Positions 52,639 through 61,826 of a DNA stretch of 64,000 nucleotides are shown piece by piece; position 1 is the first letter of the stretch, and every line of letters starts with the position of its first letter. The position numbers and the translations under genes were made by a program. Origin of the DNA: an uncultured eubacterium 1-6 (GTDB lineage: Bacteria > Bacillota > Clostridia > Lachnospirales > Lachnospiraceae); assembly GCA_903789595.1 (NCBI GenBank), contig CAIFEZ010000015.1:1-64000 (forward strand), read 5' to 3'. Below the pieces are notes generated by a model, which was not told the origin of the DNA, made no database searches, and worked only from the letters and a program-made list of their open reading frames with translations.

Positions 52639-53346
52639 TTACACATACTCCTCCAGCTTTTCCTGATCCAGTATGACAAGGGTCTGCCCTTCATTCCGGA
52701 TGATTCCTTCCCGCACCATCGCACTGATCTCCCTGGAAAGAGACGGCCTGGTCACATTCAGATAATCCGCCATCTCCTCGCGGGGCATGACCCTGACACG
52801 GTTATCACTGCCCTGCCGTTCGATCAGAAGTCTGGCTATCTTCTCCCGGATGCTGGAGCTTCCGAGAATGCGCAGTCTCCGGTTCATCATATATGCCTTT
52901 GCGGCAAACATTGTCAGCTGATTCCGCATCATTTTTTCCGCGATCTTCGCACAGGCCTCTCCGCATTCCCCGGAAAGCAGGTCCGCATCCACCATCAGAA
53001 TTGATGACGGCTCGATCGTCTCCGCATACATATCATACGCCGGAAGCTGCTTGAACACATAGATCTCGCCGAACGTATCTCCCGGATCCGTGATTCTGGA
53101 CAGGATCATCCGCTTTCCGCTCACAGTGTCCTGCGCGATCAGAAGATTCCCGGTGACCAGAACCATAATGTCAGTCGGCCGGTCCGACTCCTCAAAAATC
53201 CGGTCTCCCCTGCCGTACTTCCGGAAGCGCAGATAATCACTCTCCAGAAGAACCGAAAGCTCATCCTCCGTGAATCCCCGGAACAAATAGCTCTTCTTCA
53301 TCGCATCCGTGCATTTTTTCCTGATTCCTGCATTGCTCTCCCTCAT
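52639..53346 (-). CDS. Crp/Fnr-family transcriptional regulator
   Basis: A 235-residue regulator with an N-terminal cyclic-nucleotide-type beta roll (about residues 20-125: GDRIFEESDRPTDIMVLVTGNL and DPGDTFGEIYVF) and a C-terminal winged helix (MPREEMADYLNVTRPSLSREISAM). No Fnr-type Cys cluster, so an oxygen-sensing iron-sulfur is unlikely. GGGAG precedes the ATG at 53346. The yqeY terminator (53445-53474) lies upstream, so it has its own promoter. The AEC gene follows. Confidence 0.9.
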   Translation of the reverse strand: MRESNAGIRKKCTDAMKKSYLFRGFTEDELSVLLESDYLRFRKYGRGDRIFEESDRPTDIMVLVTGNLLIAQDTVSGKRMILSRITDPGDTFGEIYVFKQLPAYDMYAETIEPSSILMVDADLLSGECGEACAKIAEKMMRNQLTMFAAKAYMMNRRLRILGSSSIREKIARLLIERQGSDNRVRVMPREEMADYLNVTRPSLSREISAMVREGIIRNEGQTLVILDQEKLEEYV

Positions 53347-53444
53347 GCTCCGGTATTCTCCCTTCTCAAACTCCGTATTCTTCCATCTCAGACTCTTTAC
53401 TCTCTTCCGCTTCAGGCTCTGCGCTCTTCCACGCACATCAGAAA

Positions 53445-53474
53445 TCCCCTGCCGACCGAACTGGCCGCAGGGGA
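53445..53474 (-). terminator. Terminator of yqeY
   Basis: Minus strand: TCCCCTGC and GCAGGGGA arms (53467-53474 and 53445-53452) around GGCCAGTTCGGTCG, followed by TTTCTG. This argues against extending the Crp gene start to 53487. Confidence 0.75.
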
Positions 53475-53490
53475 CTTCCGAGTTCATACC

Positions 53491-53928
53491 TTATTTACAA
53501 AGGTCCACTACAACCTTGCTGATGGTCTTGCCGTCGGCTTTTCCCTTCAGCTCCGGCATAACCGTCTTCATAATCTGACCCTTGTTCTTCGTCGCGATGA
53601 CATCCGCAAACTTCGCGGTCAGAACCTCACGGATCTCCTCCTCGGACATCATCTTCGGCGCATACGCAGAGATGATCTCATAGCGCTTCCGATACTCCTC
53701 CTTCAGATCCGCGCGCGAATCCGGGCAGCTGTCATACTGCTCCTTCGCGGCTCGAAGCTCTTTCACGATCGCGCGGTCTGTGATCTCCTCCGTGATATTG
53801 TCACGGCTTCCCTCATCAATGGCGATCTTTTTCGCACCGGAAACCAGCGCCGCGATCGTATCCTTCCTGAACTTATCACGTGCCTTCATGGCCGCGATCA
53901 TATCCTTCTGCAATTTCTCAAACTGCAT
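53491..53928 (-). CDS. yqeY: GatB/YqeY domain protein
   Basis: A 145-residue protein of the YqeY family, related to the tail of GatB and able to associate with aminoacyl-tRNA machinery in related species. It starts MQFEKLQKDMIAAMKARDKF and ends with GKADGKTISKVVVDLCK. I choose the ATG at 53928, with GAGG 9 nt upstream; the first in-frame ATG at 53934 is too close. Precise function not established. Confidence 0.9.
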   Translation of the reverse strand: MQFEKLQKDMIAAMKARDKFRKDTIAALVSGAKKIAIDEGSRDNITEEITDRAIVKELRAAKEQYDSCPDSRADLKEEYRKRYEIISAYAPKMMSEEEIREVLTAKFADVIATKNKGQIMKTVMPELKGKADGKTISKVVVDLCK

Positions 53929-54052
53929 CCTCATACACCTCTTTTCGCACTACAGTATAGCACGGCACACCGGCAGGGCGCAAATAAAACAGGAGCAATC
54001 GCCGCGCACGATCATCCGCCCCGCATCTTACTGTTCAGATACAACTGACCAG

Positions 54053-54247
54053 GCAAGGATTTCACAGTCCCTTTGCCGGAGCATTACTGGCTGTTTAAAG
54101 TTTTATCCGTGAATTTTTCATGAATTGGATAGCGAGGACTGTCTGACGAAGGCGCTCGCGCCTGAGGAGTTCCGCAGCTTCAATAAACAAGGATGAAACT
54201 TTATTACAGCCAGTTTGCGAAGGGCAACAGGACTGTAAAATCCCTGT
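54053..54247. repeat. Dispersed inverted-repeat element, family 1 long copy
   Basis: 195-bp element: the left arm (54053-54109) begins GGCAAGGATTTCACAGTCC and the right arm (54191-54247) ends with the complement, GGACTGTAAAATCCCTG; a central 80 bp is unique. Copy A at 2035-2114 equals this element with the central part removed; 60361-60422 is shorter still. Confidence 0.8.
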
Positions 54248-54283
54248 CTTTCAGATATCCCGTAAACAGTAACCCCGATCCAT

Positions 54284-54311
54284 TGACTTTCCTTCCCCAG
54301 ATGATATAATC
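54284..54311 (+). promoter_or_regulatory. Promoter of the PTS-IIC-like gene
   Basis: -35 TTGACT (54284-54289), 16-nt spacer, perfect -10 TATAAT (54306-54311). It gives a leader of about 220 nt with GGAACAATG and GGAAACATG inverted or repeated blocks before the gene. Confidence 0.85.
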
Positions 54312-54537
54312 TGCGTAAACATGTGTCTTGTCACGTGTTGGAACAATGTTGCCTGCCCGCCAGGCTGCGTCCCGCCGAACAGGAAACATGCTCCCGGTAC
54401 CGTTCCTGTTCGAATCATCTGTTCAGGACATCTTTGAGAGGCTGAGATTTCACAGTTTTTTCCCAGACAGACGGGCGGAGACAGAACGGCTCGCAGCTGA
54501 AAAAGGAAAAGAGAAAAAAGGAAGAAAAGGAGAAACA

Positions 54538-55635
54538 ATGGAAAAGTTCAAGGCATTTCTGAGGAAGAAGAACATAGAAATATCCCTGAAGCGCTATGGC
54601 ATCGACGCGCTCGGCGCCATGGCTCAGGGACTTTTCTGTTCTCTGCTGATCGGTACCATCATCAACACCATCGGTACCCTGTTTCACATCGGGGCGCTCT
54701 CCGCTACCGTCGCAACCGTATCCGGCGTCGACTACACCGTGGGCGGTCTGGCCATGGCGATGAGCGGGCCGGCGATGGCCGTCGCCATCGGACGGGCTCT
54801 GCAGTGTCCGCCCCTCGTGCTCTTCTCGCTGATTACGGTCGGTTTCGCTTCCAACGCCCTCGGCGGCGCCGGAGGTCCGCTCGCCGTACTTTTTGTCGCA
54901 ATCATCACCGCCGAGATCGGAAAGATGGTCGCGGGCGAGACAAAGGTCGACATCCTTGTCACGCCGCTTGTCACAATCGGTGTCGGCGCCGCTCTCTCCG
55001 CTCTGATCGCTCCTCCGCTCGGAAAGCTCGCGATGATGGTCGGAAGCTTTATCATGTGGGCTACGGAGCTGCAGCCGCTCCTGATGGGCATCCTCGTATC
55101 CGTCGTCGTCGGAATCGCGCTGACCCTTCCGATTTCCTCCGCGGCAATCTGCGCGGCGCTGCAGCTCACCGGTCTCGCAGGAGGCGCGGCCGTGGCCGGC
55201 TGCTGCGCCCAGATGGTCGGCTTCGCCGTGATGTCCTTCCGTGAAAACAAATGGGGCGGACTGGTTTCTCAGGGAATCGGAACTTCGATGCTTCAGATGC
55301 CGAACATCGTGAAAAATCCGAAGGTCTGGATTGCCCCGATCGTTACCTCCGCCATAACCGGACCGATCGCCACCTGCGTCTTCCGCATGCAGATGAACGG
55401 ACCGGCTATCGATTCCGGAATGGGCACCTGCGGCCTCGTCGGGCAGATCGGCGTCTTCCAGGGATGGCTGAATGATATCGAAGCCGGAACCAAGACAGCG
55501 ATCACCGCGACTGACTGGATCGGCCTGATCCTGATCTGCTTCGTGCTTCCCGCCGTAATCTGCCCGCTGATCAATCAGTTCTGCCGCAGGAAAGGCTGGG
55601 TGAAGGACGGAGATCTCACTCTGAAGCAGAACTGA
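54538..55635 (+). CDS. PTS-EIIC-like membrane protein (PfoR-type, PTS_EIIC_2)
   Basis: A 365-residue integral membrane protein with about nine or ten hydrophobic helices. The sequence is Gly/Ala-rich throughout (GLFCSLLIGTIINTIG, SGPAMAVAIGRAL, GGAGGPLAVLFVAIITAEIGKM) and resembles PTS EIIC membrane domains and the PfoR-like family, but there is no EIIA or EIIB partner here and no phosphoryl-acceptor His/Cys motif. Sugar transport is therefore unproven. AAAGGAG lies before the ATG at 54538; an in-frame extension back to 54328 is unlikely. It is a single gene with its own strong promoter and a long leader. Confidence 0.85.
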   Translation: MEKFKAFLRKKNIEISLKRYGIDALGAMAQGLFCSLLIGTIINTIGTLFHIGALSATVATVSGVDYTVGGLAMAMSGPAMAVAIGRALQCPPLVLFSLITVGFASNALGGAGGPLAVLFVAIITAEIGKMVAGETKVDILVTPLVTIGVGAALSALIAPPLGKLAMMVGSFIMWATELQPLLMGILVSVVVGIALTLPISSAAICAALQLTGLAGGAAVAGCCAQMVGFAVMSFRENKWGGLVSQGIGTSMLQMPNIVKNPKVWIAPIVTSAITGPIATCVFRMQMNGPAIDSGMGTCGLVGQIGVFQGWLNDIEAGTKTAITATDWIGLILICFVLPAVICPLINQFCRRKGWVKDGDLTLKQN

Positions 55636-55807
55636 CTCCATATCAGATTATAAAAACTCTGACGGATCTCCTGTCACGAGGCAATCCGCAGCTAATACCG
55701 TTTGCGTCATCATGTATCGTAAAACCGCCCTATCATGTATCATAAGACCACCCTATCACGCAGATCGTCCTTTTTACGGCCTGCCGCATTTCAATCCGGA
55801 ACACAGC

Positions 55808-55836
55808 GAAGAGGCGGCTCATCCGGCCGCCTCTTC
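55808..55836. terminator. Bidirectional hairpin over the end of the sulfatase gene
   Basis: GAAGAGGCGGC (55808-55818) pairs with GCCGCCTCTTC (55826-55836). It overlaps the last codons and stop of the LTA-synthase-like gene and lies 170 bp past the convergent PTS-like gene. The T runs are short. Confidence 0.6.
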
Positions 55837-57915
55837 TTCGTTCTGTCCGGAGGGATCACTTCCCGAGGAAGCGGCTCCGCCGGTATCTGCGGCAGCACTT
55901 CCCGAAGAAGTGCCTCCGCTGTTTTCCGCGCCGGAACTCGATGATGCGCTCTCCCCGCTGATGTACGGGAAGAAGATATCGCTCCGGTTGTCCTTGTCAA
56001 ACATGGAATTATATTCCAGTATGTTATACTTTCTGATCCATTCCGCCTCATCCCCGGCTGCATTTTCCAGATGCTCGAACTGCTTCGTCGTCTCTGAATA
56101 GTAACCGCGGGAATTGATCGCCGGAACGGTCTTCATCATTTCCGCCAGGAACTTGTTGTACGCCGGGAGCTCGATATTCGCTCTTTCCAGCGTCAGCGTG
56201 GACAGATAATTCAGGCTTGTACAGTCAATGGTCGTCGCGTCCGTGTCGTAATTCGTCCAGATAAAGAACGGAACCTTAAAGAAGTTCTCCAGCTCGTCCA
56301 TCGTCAGTCCGGACATTCCCTTTCCATTCAGGTACCGGTAGAAATACTCGTCCAGGCTCGGCTGATGATCTCCGAAGAACACGATCTCGACCGGATCATC
56401 CACGCCCTCAAAATACTCCACCAGATTTTTCACCGCGGTATCGGTCGCCTGCGCACAGGTCAGATACTGATTGACGTCGCTGAAAATTCCCGGCTCCGCC
56501 GTTACCGTCGGCGTAAAGTTGGCGTATGTGCCGGTGTAGCCGCCGTGGTTCTGCATTGTGATGCCGGTGATCAGAAGGCTCTCGCCGTCCTTCTTCTCAT
56601 TATAACGGTCAATGATCTTGTCGAAGAGCTCCTGATCCGTGATGTAGTCACGCATGATGTTCGTCTGGTCAAAAAATCCTGCCGGATCATCCATGAAATA
56701 GGTCTCGTCATAGCCGAGCTTCGGATACACGGTCTTTCTGCTCCATCCGCTTGCGTAGTACGGATGCATGGCCACCGTCGTGTAGCCGAGATTTTTCAGG
56801 GTAGATACAATCGAGAACGGCGTGCTGTTCATGTACTGCTGGTACGCGACAGATCCGGACGGCAGGAACGCCATGGAATTTCCGGTCTGATATTCCCACT
56901 CGGAGTTCGGAGTTTTTGCCCCGAAAACCGACGACAGGGCATAGCCCTTGACGGTATTCTCGCTCATGGAGTGGATGAACGGCATATAGTCGCCCACGTT
57001 CGTCTCCAGATTTCCCAGCACCGAAAGGTCCGCAAAGGATTCATCCATGATGAAGATGATCGTCGGATTCTTGACGCTGTCATTTGTGGTCACATTCTGA
57101 ACCGCATTCGCATCCTTATAGGTATCTTCCAGTTCCTTCACCGCATCCGCGGTATATCCCTCCGGCGGCTGGACAAAGTTGTCTCGGACACTCAGGACAA
57201 AATTCAGAACGAAGCCGTTCTGGTAGGTTCCCTTCTGCTCCCATGTCTGGGTCTCTGTGTTCGATGTCTTCTGGAACACATAGCCGAACAGCGCAATCAT
57301 CAGAACCGCGCTGATGATTCTCTGCAGCCAGTGCCAGCTGTACTTCACCTTGATCTTCCGGACGAGCATGACATAGAGGATGCTCATCATGATGATATAT
57401 GCGCCTCTGTCATGCAGAACGAAGGTGTAGTTCTTGACAACGCTCAGTCCGGTCCCGACCGTGATCAGGTCGGAATAAACGATTTCATTTCCGCGGACCG
57501 TATATACAAAATAGTTCGTATACGCAAAGGCCGTCAGCGCACAGTGCGCCGCGATGGCGGACCAGGCGGGACGGCTGAGGATCAGCTGAAACAGGAAATA
57601 GACCGACAGAATCAGCAGAACATTCATCAGATGCGTGTTCTTCGACGTCTTGATATAAAAATCAGGCGCCAGAATCACATGCTGCACGCAGAACTCCGTG
57701 AATTTGCAGCTCAGCAGGAACAGAATCGCCGTCCAGAGCCACGGAACCCGGTCGCTCAGTTCAAAATCGATGTTCGTGACAATGAACAGTACCCCCGCAT
57801 AAGGAAGCAACGTCCAGAGCATGTATCTGGTGACTGCGTACATAACGACCGCCGCCGCCAGAAGAATGCCAAACAGGACCATCCGCTTTTTGGTGATATT
57901 AAAAGATATCTTCAT
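55819..57915 (-). CDS. LTA synthase-like sulfatase-family protein
   Basis: A 698-residue membrane enzyme: about five N-terminal transmembrane helices (within residues 1-205), then an extracytoplasmic sulfatase-fold domain. The key residues of LtaS are present: Glu292 (MDESFADL), Thr335 (FGAKTPNSEW, the nucleophile position) and Asp516-His517 (VFFGDHQPSLDEY). This domain polymerises glycerol-phosphate (lipoteichoic acid) or transfers phosphoethanolamine-like groups in relatives. The C-terminal 45 residues are a Ser/Gly/Ala-rich tail. The start has a weak ribosome site. Monocistronic. Confidence 0.9.
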   Translation of the reverse strand: MKISFNITKKRMVLFGILLAAAVVMYAVTRYMLWTLLPYAGVLFIVTNIDFELSDRVPWLWTAILFLLSCKFTEFCVQHVILAPDFYIKTSKNTHLMNVLLILSVYFLFQLILSRPAWSAIAAHCALTAFAYTNYFVYTVRGNEIVYSDLITVGTGLSVVKNYTFVLHDRGAYIIMMSILYVMLVRKIKVKYSWHWLQRIISAVLMIALFGYVFQKTSNTETQTWEQKGTYQNGFVLNFVLSVRDNFVQPPEGYTADAVKELEDTYKDANAVQNVTTNDSVKNPTIIFIMDESFADLSVLGNLETNVGDYMPFIHSMSENTVKGYALSSVFGAKTPNSEWEYQTGNSMAFLPSGSVAYQQYMNSTPFSIVSTLKNLGYTTVAMHPYYASGWSRKTVYPKLGYDETYFMDDPAGFFDQTNIMRDYITDQELFDKIIDRYNEKKDGESLLITGITMQNHGGYTGTYANFTPTVTAEPGIFSDVNQYLTCAQATDTAVKNLVEYFEGVDDPVEIVFFGDHQPSLDEYFYRYLNGKGMSGLTMDELENFFKVPFFIWTNYDTDATTIDCTSLNYLSTLTLERANIELPAYNKFLAEMMKTVPAINSRGYYSETTKQFEHLENAAGDEAEWIRKYNILEYNSMFDKDNRSDIFFPYISGESASSSSGAENSGGTSSGSAAADTGGAASSGSDPSGQNEEEAAG

Positions 57916-58042
57916 TTCAGCCGTACCAACTTTCTGATGTGAATTCTCGTCTCGAAGATGCAGATCCCCGGGTGATGCAGTTAGACACTGTTTACTAACA
58001 TATCATAAATCCGCACCGAATCAAGGGTTTTTTACATTTTAT

Positions 58043-58783
58043 TCACGTTTTATTCACAAAAAACGTTTCGTATCCACTCTCGATCAGCCTCAGGTTCTCC
58101 TCCAGCTCCGAATAGTCCCGGATCACCGCCTCGCCCGGCCCGGCACCCTCGTGCCGCGCGGCAAGCTCCGGCGTCTGATAGAGGATTCCCAAAAGGCCCG
58201 CTTCCCTCGAGCCGAGCACATCAAGCCTGTAGTTGTCCCCGATATAGACACATTCCTCCGGCTTAAAACCCGCCTTTTTCACACAGAAACCGAAAAATTC
58301 CGGGTCCGGTTTCTCCGTGCACACCTCGGCACTCGTAATCAGATCCTCGAGCAGGCTTCCCATCCCGAGCTTCTGGACCTTTCTGTACTGAATGCGGGAC
58401 AGCATGTTGGTCGCGCAGGCCACATAATATCCACGCCCCTCCAGCTCCCCGAGGAACCGGTAGACGCCCTTCTCCGGCGTCATATTCTGAATCAGCGTGT
58501 CCCAGTAAATGTCGTACATCATGCCCGCATAAGGGAAGACCGGCTGACCGATGTCCTGCAGGAATCGGCTGAAGCGGATCAGCCTGTCGTGCGTAGCCGC
58601 CTGCCTCCATCCCATCTCCTCGATCAGAAGCTCCATGATTTCATGAAGTCTCCGCTCCGTGAATTCTGCCGGAAGACCGAACTGCCGCGCGCAAAACTCG
58701 TCCACCGCTTTCTGTGCCGCGTCATCGGCGTTATCATAGCTGTATAAGGTATTGTCCAGATCAAAAAATACTGCTTTTCTCAT
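58043..58783 (-). CDS. HAD-family hydrolase
   Basis: A 246-residue haloacid-dehalogenase-fold phosphatase. Motif I DLDNTLYSYD has the nucleophilic Asp8 and the acid/base Asp10; the cap domain follows; motif III-IV is in TEKPDPEFFGF and IGDNYRLDVLGSREAG. The pattern resembles YjjG/pyrimidine 5'-nucleotidases and epoxide-type HADs; substrate not identified. Upstream of the CDF gene's start by 93 nt on the other side; probably in its own transcript. Confidence 0.88.
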   Translation of the reverse strand: MRKAVFFDLDNTLYSYDNADDAAQKAVDEFCARQFGLPAEFTERRLHEIMELLIEEMGWRQAATHDRLIRFSRFLQDIGQPVFPYAGMMYDIYWDTLIQNMTPEKGVYRFLGELEGRGYYVACATNMLSRIQYRKVQKLGMGSLLEDLITSAEVCTEKPDPEFFGFCVKKAGFKPEECVYIGDNYRLDVLGSREAGLLGILYQTPELAARHEGAGPGEAVIRDYSELEENLRLIESGYETFFVNKT

Positions 58784-58876
58784 ATTCCTCCCGTATGTTC
58801 TAAAAGCTCTTCAAAAGCGCGGTCTGGCCCGCCTGCCGCGGAGCATGCAGGAGACCGGATGCGATGGCATCTGTGC

Positions 58877-60127
58877 TCAGTCGGACACGTCCGCATCCGG
58901 CTGAATCACGACCTGATAGCCCGGGAATTCTTTGCCGACGTCTCCGCGGACATTCTCCACGAGAGCATCCCGGTCCGGCACGAAGAAATCGATCACCATG
59001 TCAAAGCGTATGGTTTTTTCCTTTTCATCCAGGTAAAAACCGTGAATCTGCAGAACATGCTCATGAGACATGACGATTTCCGTTACCCTCGTCTGGATCT
59101 TCCTCGCCGAGTCATTCTTCGTGTTCATAGAGTAGATCCCGATTCCCGTCAGGATCACGCCTGTCTCGCCGTAAATCTTATTCGAGATTTCTCTCTCAAG
59201 CTGATCGATCTCATCCGCCGTGCAGGTATCCTTTACCTCAATGTGAACCGATCCCAGCCACTTATCCGGGCCGTAGCTGTGCAGAACCAGATCATAGGCC
59301 CCGTAGACGCCGTTCACTTCTGTGATTTTCTCCTTTACCGTCCGCGCAAGCGAGGTGTCCACACGCTCTCCGAGTATCTGACTCAGGGTGTCCCTGAGCA
59401 TTTCAATTCCGGATTTGATGATGACGACGGATATCACCGCGCCGAGCCAGGATTCCAGTGAAATATGAAAAAACATGTAGATGAACGCGGCAGCCAGGGT
59501 CGAAGCCGAGATGATGGAATCCAGTGTCGCATCCTCTCCGGAATTCACCAGCGAATCCGAATTCACCTTTTCTCCGACTCGCTTCACATAACGTCCGAGA
59601 ACGATCTTCACGACAACGGCGACCGCGATGATCACGAGCGTCAGCGCGGAATAATCGGCTGTCTCCGGATGGATGATTTTTCCAACGGATTCCTTCAGAG
59701 AGCTGATGCCCGCGTAGAGCACGATCAGCGAAATGATAGCAGAGCTGAGATACTCCACCCGGCCGTAGCCCATCGGATGTTTCCGGTCCGGCGCCTTTCC
59801 CGCAAGCCTCGTCCCCACGATCGTAATCACCGACGACATCGCATCGCTCAGGTTATTCACCGCGTCGAGAACGACCGCTATGGAATTCGACAGAATCCCC
59901 ACGACAGCCTTGAACACCGCGAGAAGCACATTCGCGATAATGCCCGTGATGCTTGTCCGGATGATCACCCGATCCCGCTCAGAGCTCTGAACCGGTGCCG
60001 ACGACTCCGGCCGCCGATCCTCTGCGCCTGTTTTCACAGCTTCCGTATCTTCAATTTCTGTCCCGGCCCCGACCATCCGATCAGCTGCGTCTGTTTCACC
60101 TGTTCTGTCTGCTTTTGTTTTCTTCAT
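58877..60127 (-). CDS. Cation diffusion facilitator (CDF) metal exporter
   Basis: A 416-residue inner-membrane divalent-metal/proton antiporter. After an acidic N-terminal tail (about 55 residues) come the six TM helices; the metal site is in VVLDAVNNLSDAMSS (Asp88/Asn92/Asp95) and a second site in SGEDATLDSIIS. The C-terminal cytosolic regulatory domain (about 290-410) follows with VNGVYGAYDLVLHSYG and HIEVKD segments. Manganese or iron is likely for this motif set, but not certain. GAAGGAGGG precedes the ATG at 60127; a start 7 codons earlier is unlikely. Confidence 0.9.
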   Translation of the reverse strand: MKKTKADRTGETDAADRMVGAGTEIEDTEAVKTGAEDRRPESSAPVQSSERDRVIIRTSITGIIANVLLAVFKAVVGILSNSIAVVLDAVNNLSDAMSSVITIVGTRLAGKAPDRKHPMGYGRVEYLSSAIISLIVLYAGISSLKESVGKIIHPETADYSALTLVIIAVAVVVKIVLGRYVKRVGEKVNSDSLVNSGEDATLDSIISASTLAAAFIYMFFHISLESWLGAVISVVIIKSGIEMLRDTLSQILGERVDTSLARTVKEKITEVNGVYGAYDLVLHSYGPDKWLGSVHIEVKDTCTADEIDQLEREISNKIYGETGVILTGIGIYSMNTKNDSARKIQTRVTEIVMSHEHVLQIHGFYLDEKEKTIRFDMVIDFFVPDRDALVENVRGDVGKEFPGYQVVIQPDADVSD

Positions 60128-60360
60128 AGCTCCCTCCTTCTGAAGCATATTCTCCGGCTACGATTGCCGGCAGAAACACCTTTCGCTTCCGCCCAGACAC
60201 TGTCACAGAAATAACTCTCGCCTCTGCTCGCGTACCGGCAGAAACGGCACTCGTTTCCGATTATAAGAAAATCAGGAAAGGATATCAAGCTGTCAGCGGC
60301 GTTTTCTGTACAGGATGCCTCTATCTGCACTCATATTATTTGTTCAAGCGCCGCTATAAC

Positions 60361-60422
60361 GGCAAAGATTTTTCAGTCCCTTTGCCAGTTTGCGAATGGC
60401 AACAGAACTGTAAAATCCTTGA
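60361..60422. repeat. Dispersed inverted-repeat element, family 1 short copy
   Basis: 62-bp element: GGCAAAGATTTTTCAGTCCC left arm and GGCAACAGAACTGTAAAATCC right arm around AGTTTGCGAAT. It lacks the spacer block of the copy at 2035, so it is a deleted version. Confidence 0.75.
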
Positions 60423-60469
60423 CGTCTAGAGTTGGGTGTGATCAGGCCGGAATTTCCCCTCTTTTTTCC

Positions 60470-60498
60470 TTGCCTTTGCATGTGTTTCTTCTTATACT
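60470..60498 (+). promoter_or_regulatory. Promoter of purC
   Basis: -35 TTGCCT (60470-60475), 17-nt spacer, -10 TATACT (60493-60498), about 60 nt before the start codon. I see no purine riboswitch or PurR box. Confidence 0.6.
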
Positions 60499-60557
60499 AT
60501 AAGGCGATAACAGCAGATGATGTAAGGGCTAATCATTACCCAACAGGAGGAAAATTC

Positions 60558-61430
60558 ATGAAGGAATTTAAGCCAATCAAGGAAGGCAAGGTCCGCGAGA
60601 TCTATGACAACGGCGACAGCCTGATCATGGTCGCTACAGACCGTATCTCTGCGTTTGATGTAATTCTGAAGAACAAGGTTACCAAGAAGGGCACCGTCCT
60701 CACCCAGATGTCCAGATTCTGGTTCGATTACACGAAGGATATCCTGCCGAACCACATGATCAGCACTGATGTCAGGGATATGCCGGAATTCTTCAGACAG
60801 CCGCAGTTCGACGGCAACAGCATGCTCTGCAAGAAGCTGACCATGCTTCCGATCGAGTGCATCGTTCGCGGATACATCACGGGAAGCGGCTGGGCAAGCT
60901 ACCAGAAGACAGGTCTTGTATGCGGGATCAAGCTTCCTGCCGGTCTGAAGGAATGTGATAAGCTTCCGGAGCCGATTTACACTCCGAGCACCAAGGCCGA
61001 GATTGGCGATCATGATGAGAATATCAGCTACGAGAAGAGCATCGAGGTTCTCGAAAAGCTCTATCCCGGACACGGCGAGTACTACGCCAGCTGCCTGAAG
61101 ACCTATACGCTCCGCCTCTACACAGAATGTGCAGAATACGCCCTTTCCAGAGGCATCATCATTGCCGACACGAAGTTCGAATTCGGTCTCGACGAAAACG
61201 GCAACGTTGTTCTCGGCGATGAGATGCTTACACCCGACAGCTCCCGTTTCTGGCCGGCAGAGGGGTATGAGCCGGGACATGCGCAGCCGTCGTTCGACAA
61301 GCAGTTCGTACGCGACTGGCTCAAGGCAAACCCTGACAGCGATTACAACCTGCCGCAGGATGTCATCGACAAAACGATCGCGAAATACAAGGAAGCATAC
61401 AAGCTCCTCACCGGTTCCGATCTGAAATAA
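60558..61430 (+). CDS. purC: Phosphoribosylaminoimidazole-succinocarboxamide synthase
   Basis: A 290-residue enzyme of de novo purine synthesis (SAICAR formation). It begins MKEFKPIKEGKVREIYDNGD and contains CIVRGYITGSGWASYQKTG and LGDEMLTPDSSRFWPAEGY, both typical. AGGAGGAAAATTC precedes the ATG at 60558; the longer frame lacks a site. It is alone, without the usual purEMN cluster. Confidence 0.96.
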   Translation: MKEFKPIKEGKVREIYDNGDSLIMVATDRISAFDVILKNKVTKKGTVLTQMSRFWFDYTKDILPNHMISTDVRDMPEFFRQPQFDGNSMLCKKLTMLPIECIVRGYITGSGWASYQKTGLVCGIKLPAGLKECDKLPEPIYTPSTKAEIGDHDENISYEKSIEVLEKLYPGHGEYYASCLKTYTLRLYTECAEYALSRGIIIADTKFEFGLDENGNVVLGDEMLTPDSSRFWPAEGYEPGHAQPSFDKQFVRDWLKANPDSDYNLPQDVIDKTIAKYKEAYKLLTGSDLK

Positions 61431-61442
61431 CGAACAAACGCG

Positions 61443-61468
61443 CAGCTGCCCGAAGGGCAGCTGTTTTT
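61443..61468 (+). terminator. Terminator of purC
   Basis: CAGCTGCCC (61443-61451), GAA loop, GGGCAGCTG (61455-61463), T5 run. Confidence 0.95.
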
Positions 61469-61525
61469 GCTTTCCGGTGATCGGCGGATCCATCATCGGA
61501 GCGCGAAGAGCGGAACGATCCGGGT

Positions 61526-61640
61526 GCATTCTTATAACAGATATATCACACTATTTTCCGGAAGCATTCTTCTGCAGATATATCGCGCTGTCGTCCGAAA
61601 GCGTTCTTTTGACAGATACATCATGTTATGGTTTCGTAAA
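61526..61640. repeat. Three tandem repeats of about 37 bp after purC
   Basis: CAGATAYATC occurs at 61538, 61575 and 61613 with matching flanks (GCATTCTT before, TTTTCCGGAAGC-like after). No gene is encoded. Confidence 0.7.
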
Positions 61641-61762
61641 TTTCGAAAAACCCCGGAATCGTTCACATAATGTTCATTTTATCATCAAAGGTAATTCACA
61701 AGACCCTGATAAAGTATAGAACATAAGTACAGAACAAGTTACTTATACAGCTACAAAGCAAA

Positions 61763-61795
61763 CTACTTAATTTCTTTTTCATTAGCCGATTTCAT
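61763..61795 (-). other. Ten-codon mini reading frame with a strong ribosome site
   Basis: Minus strand: AAGGAAGGAGA, 8-nt spacing, then ATG and MKSANEKEIK stop. It is between the 37-bp repeats and a hairpin at 61827-61864. It could be a leader peptide or a chance frame; no protein family can be judged at this length. Confidence 0.25.
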
Positions 61796-61826
61796 ATCGG
61801 TTTCTCCTTCCTTTATTTATTTTATT

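Noticed and set aside
54415..55641. 408-codon minus-strand frame over the PTS-like gene
   Set aside because: Antisense to a hydrophobic gene with a good promoter and ribosome site; the antisense product is an unnatural Asp/Gly/His-rich chain.
60432..60557. Purine riboswitch or extended purC start
   Set aside because: No riboswitch core seen and the frame before 60558 lacks a ribosome site; AGGAGG sits before the 60558 ATG.
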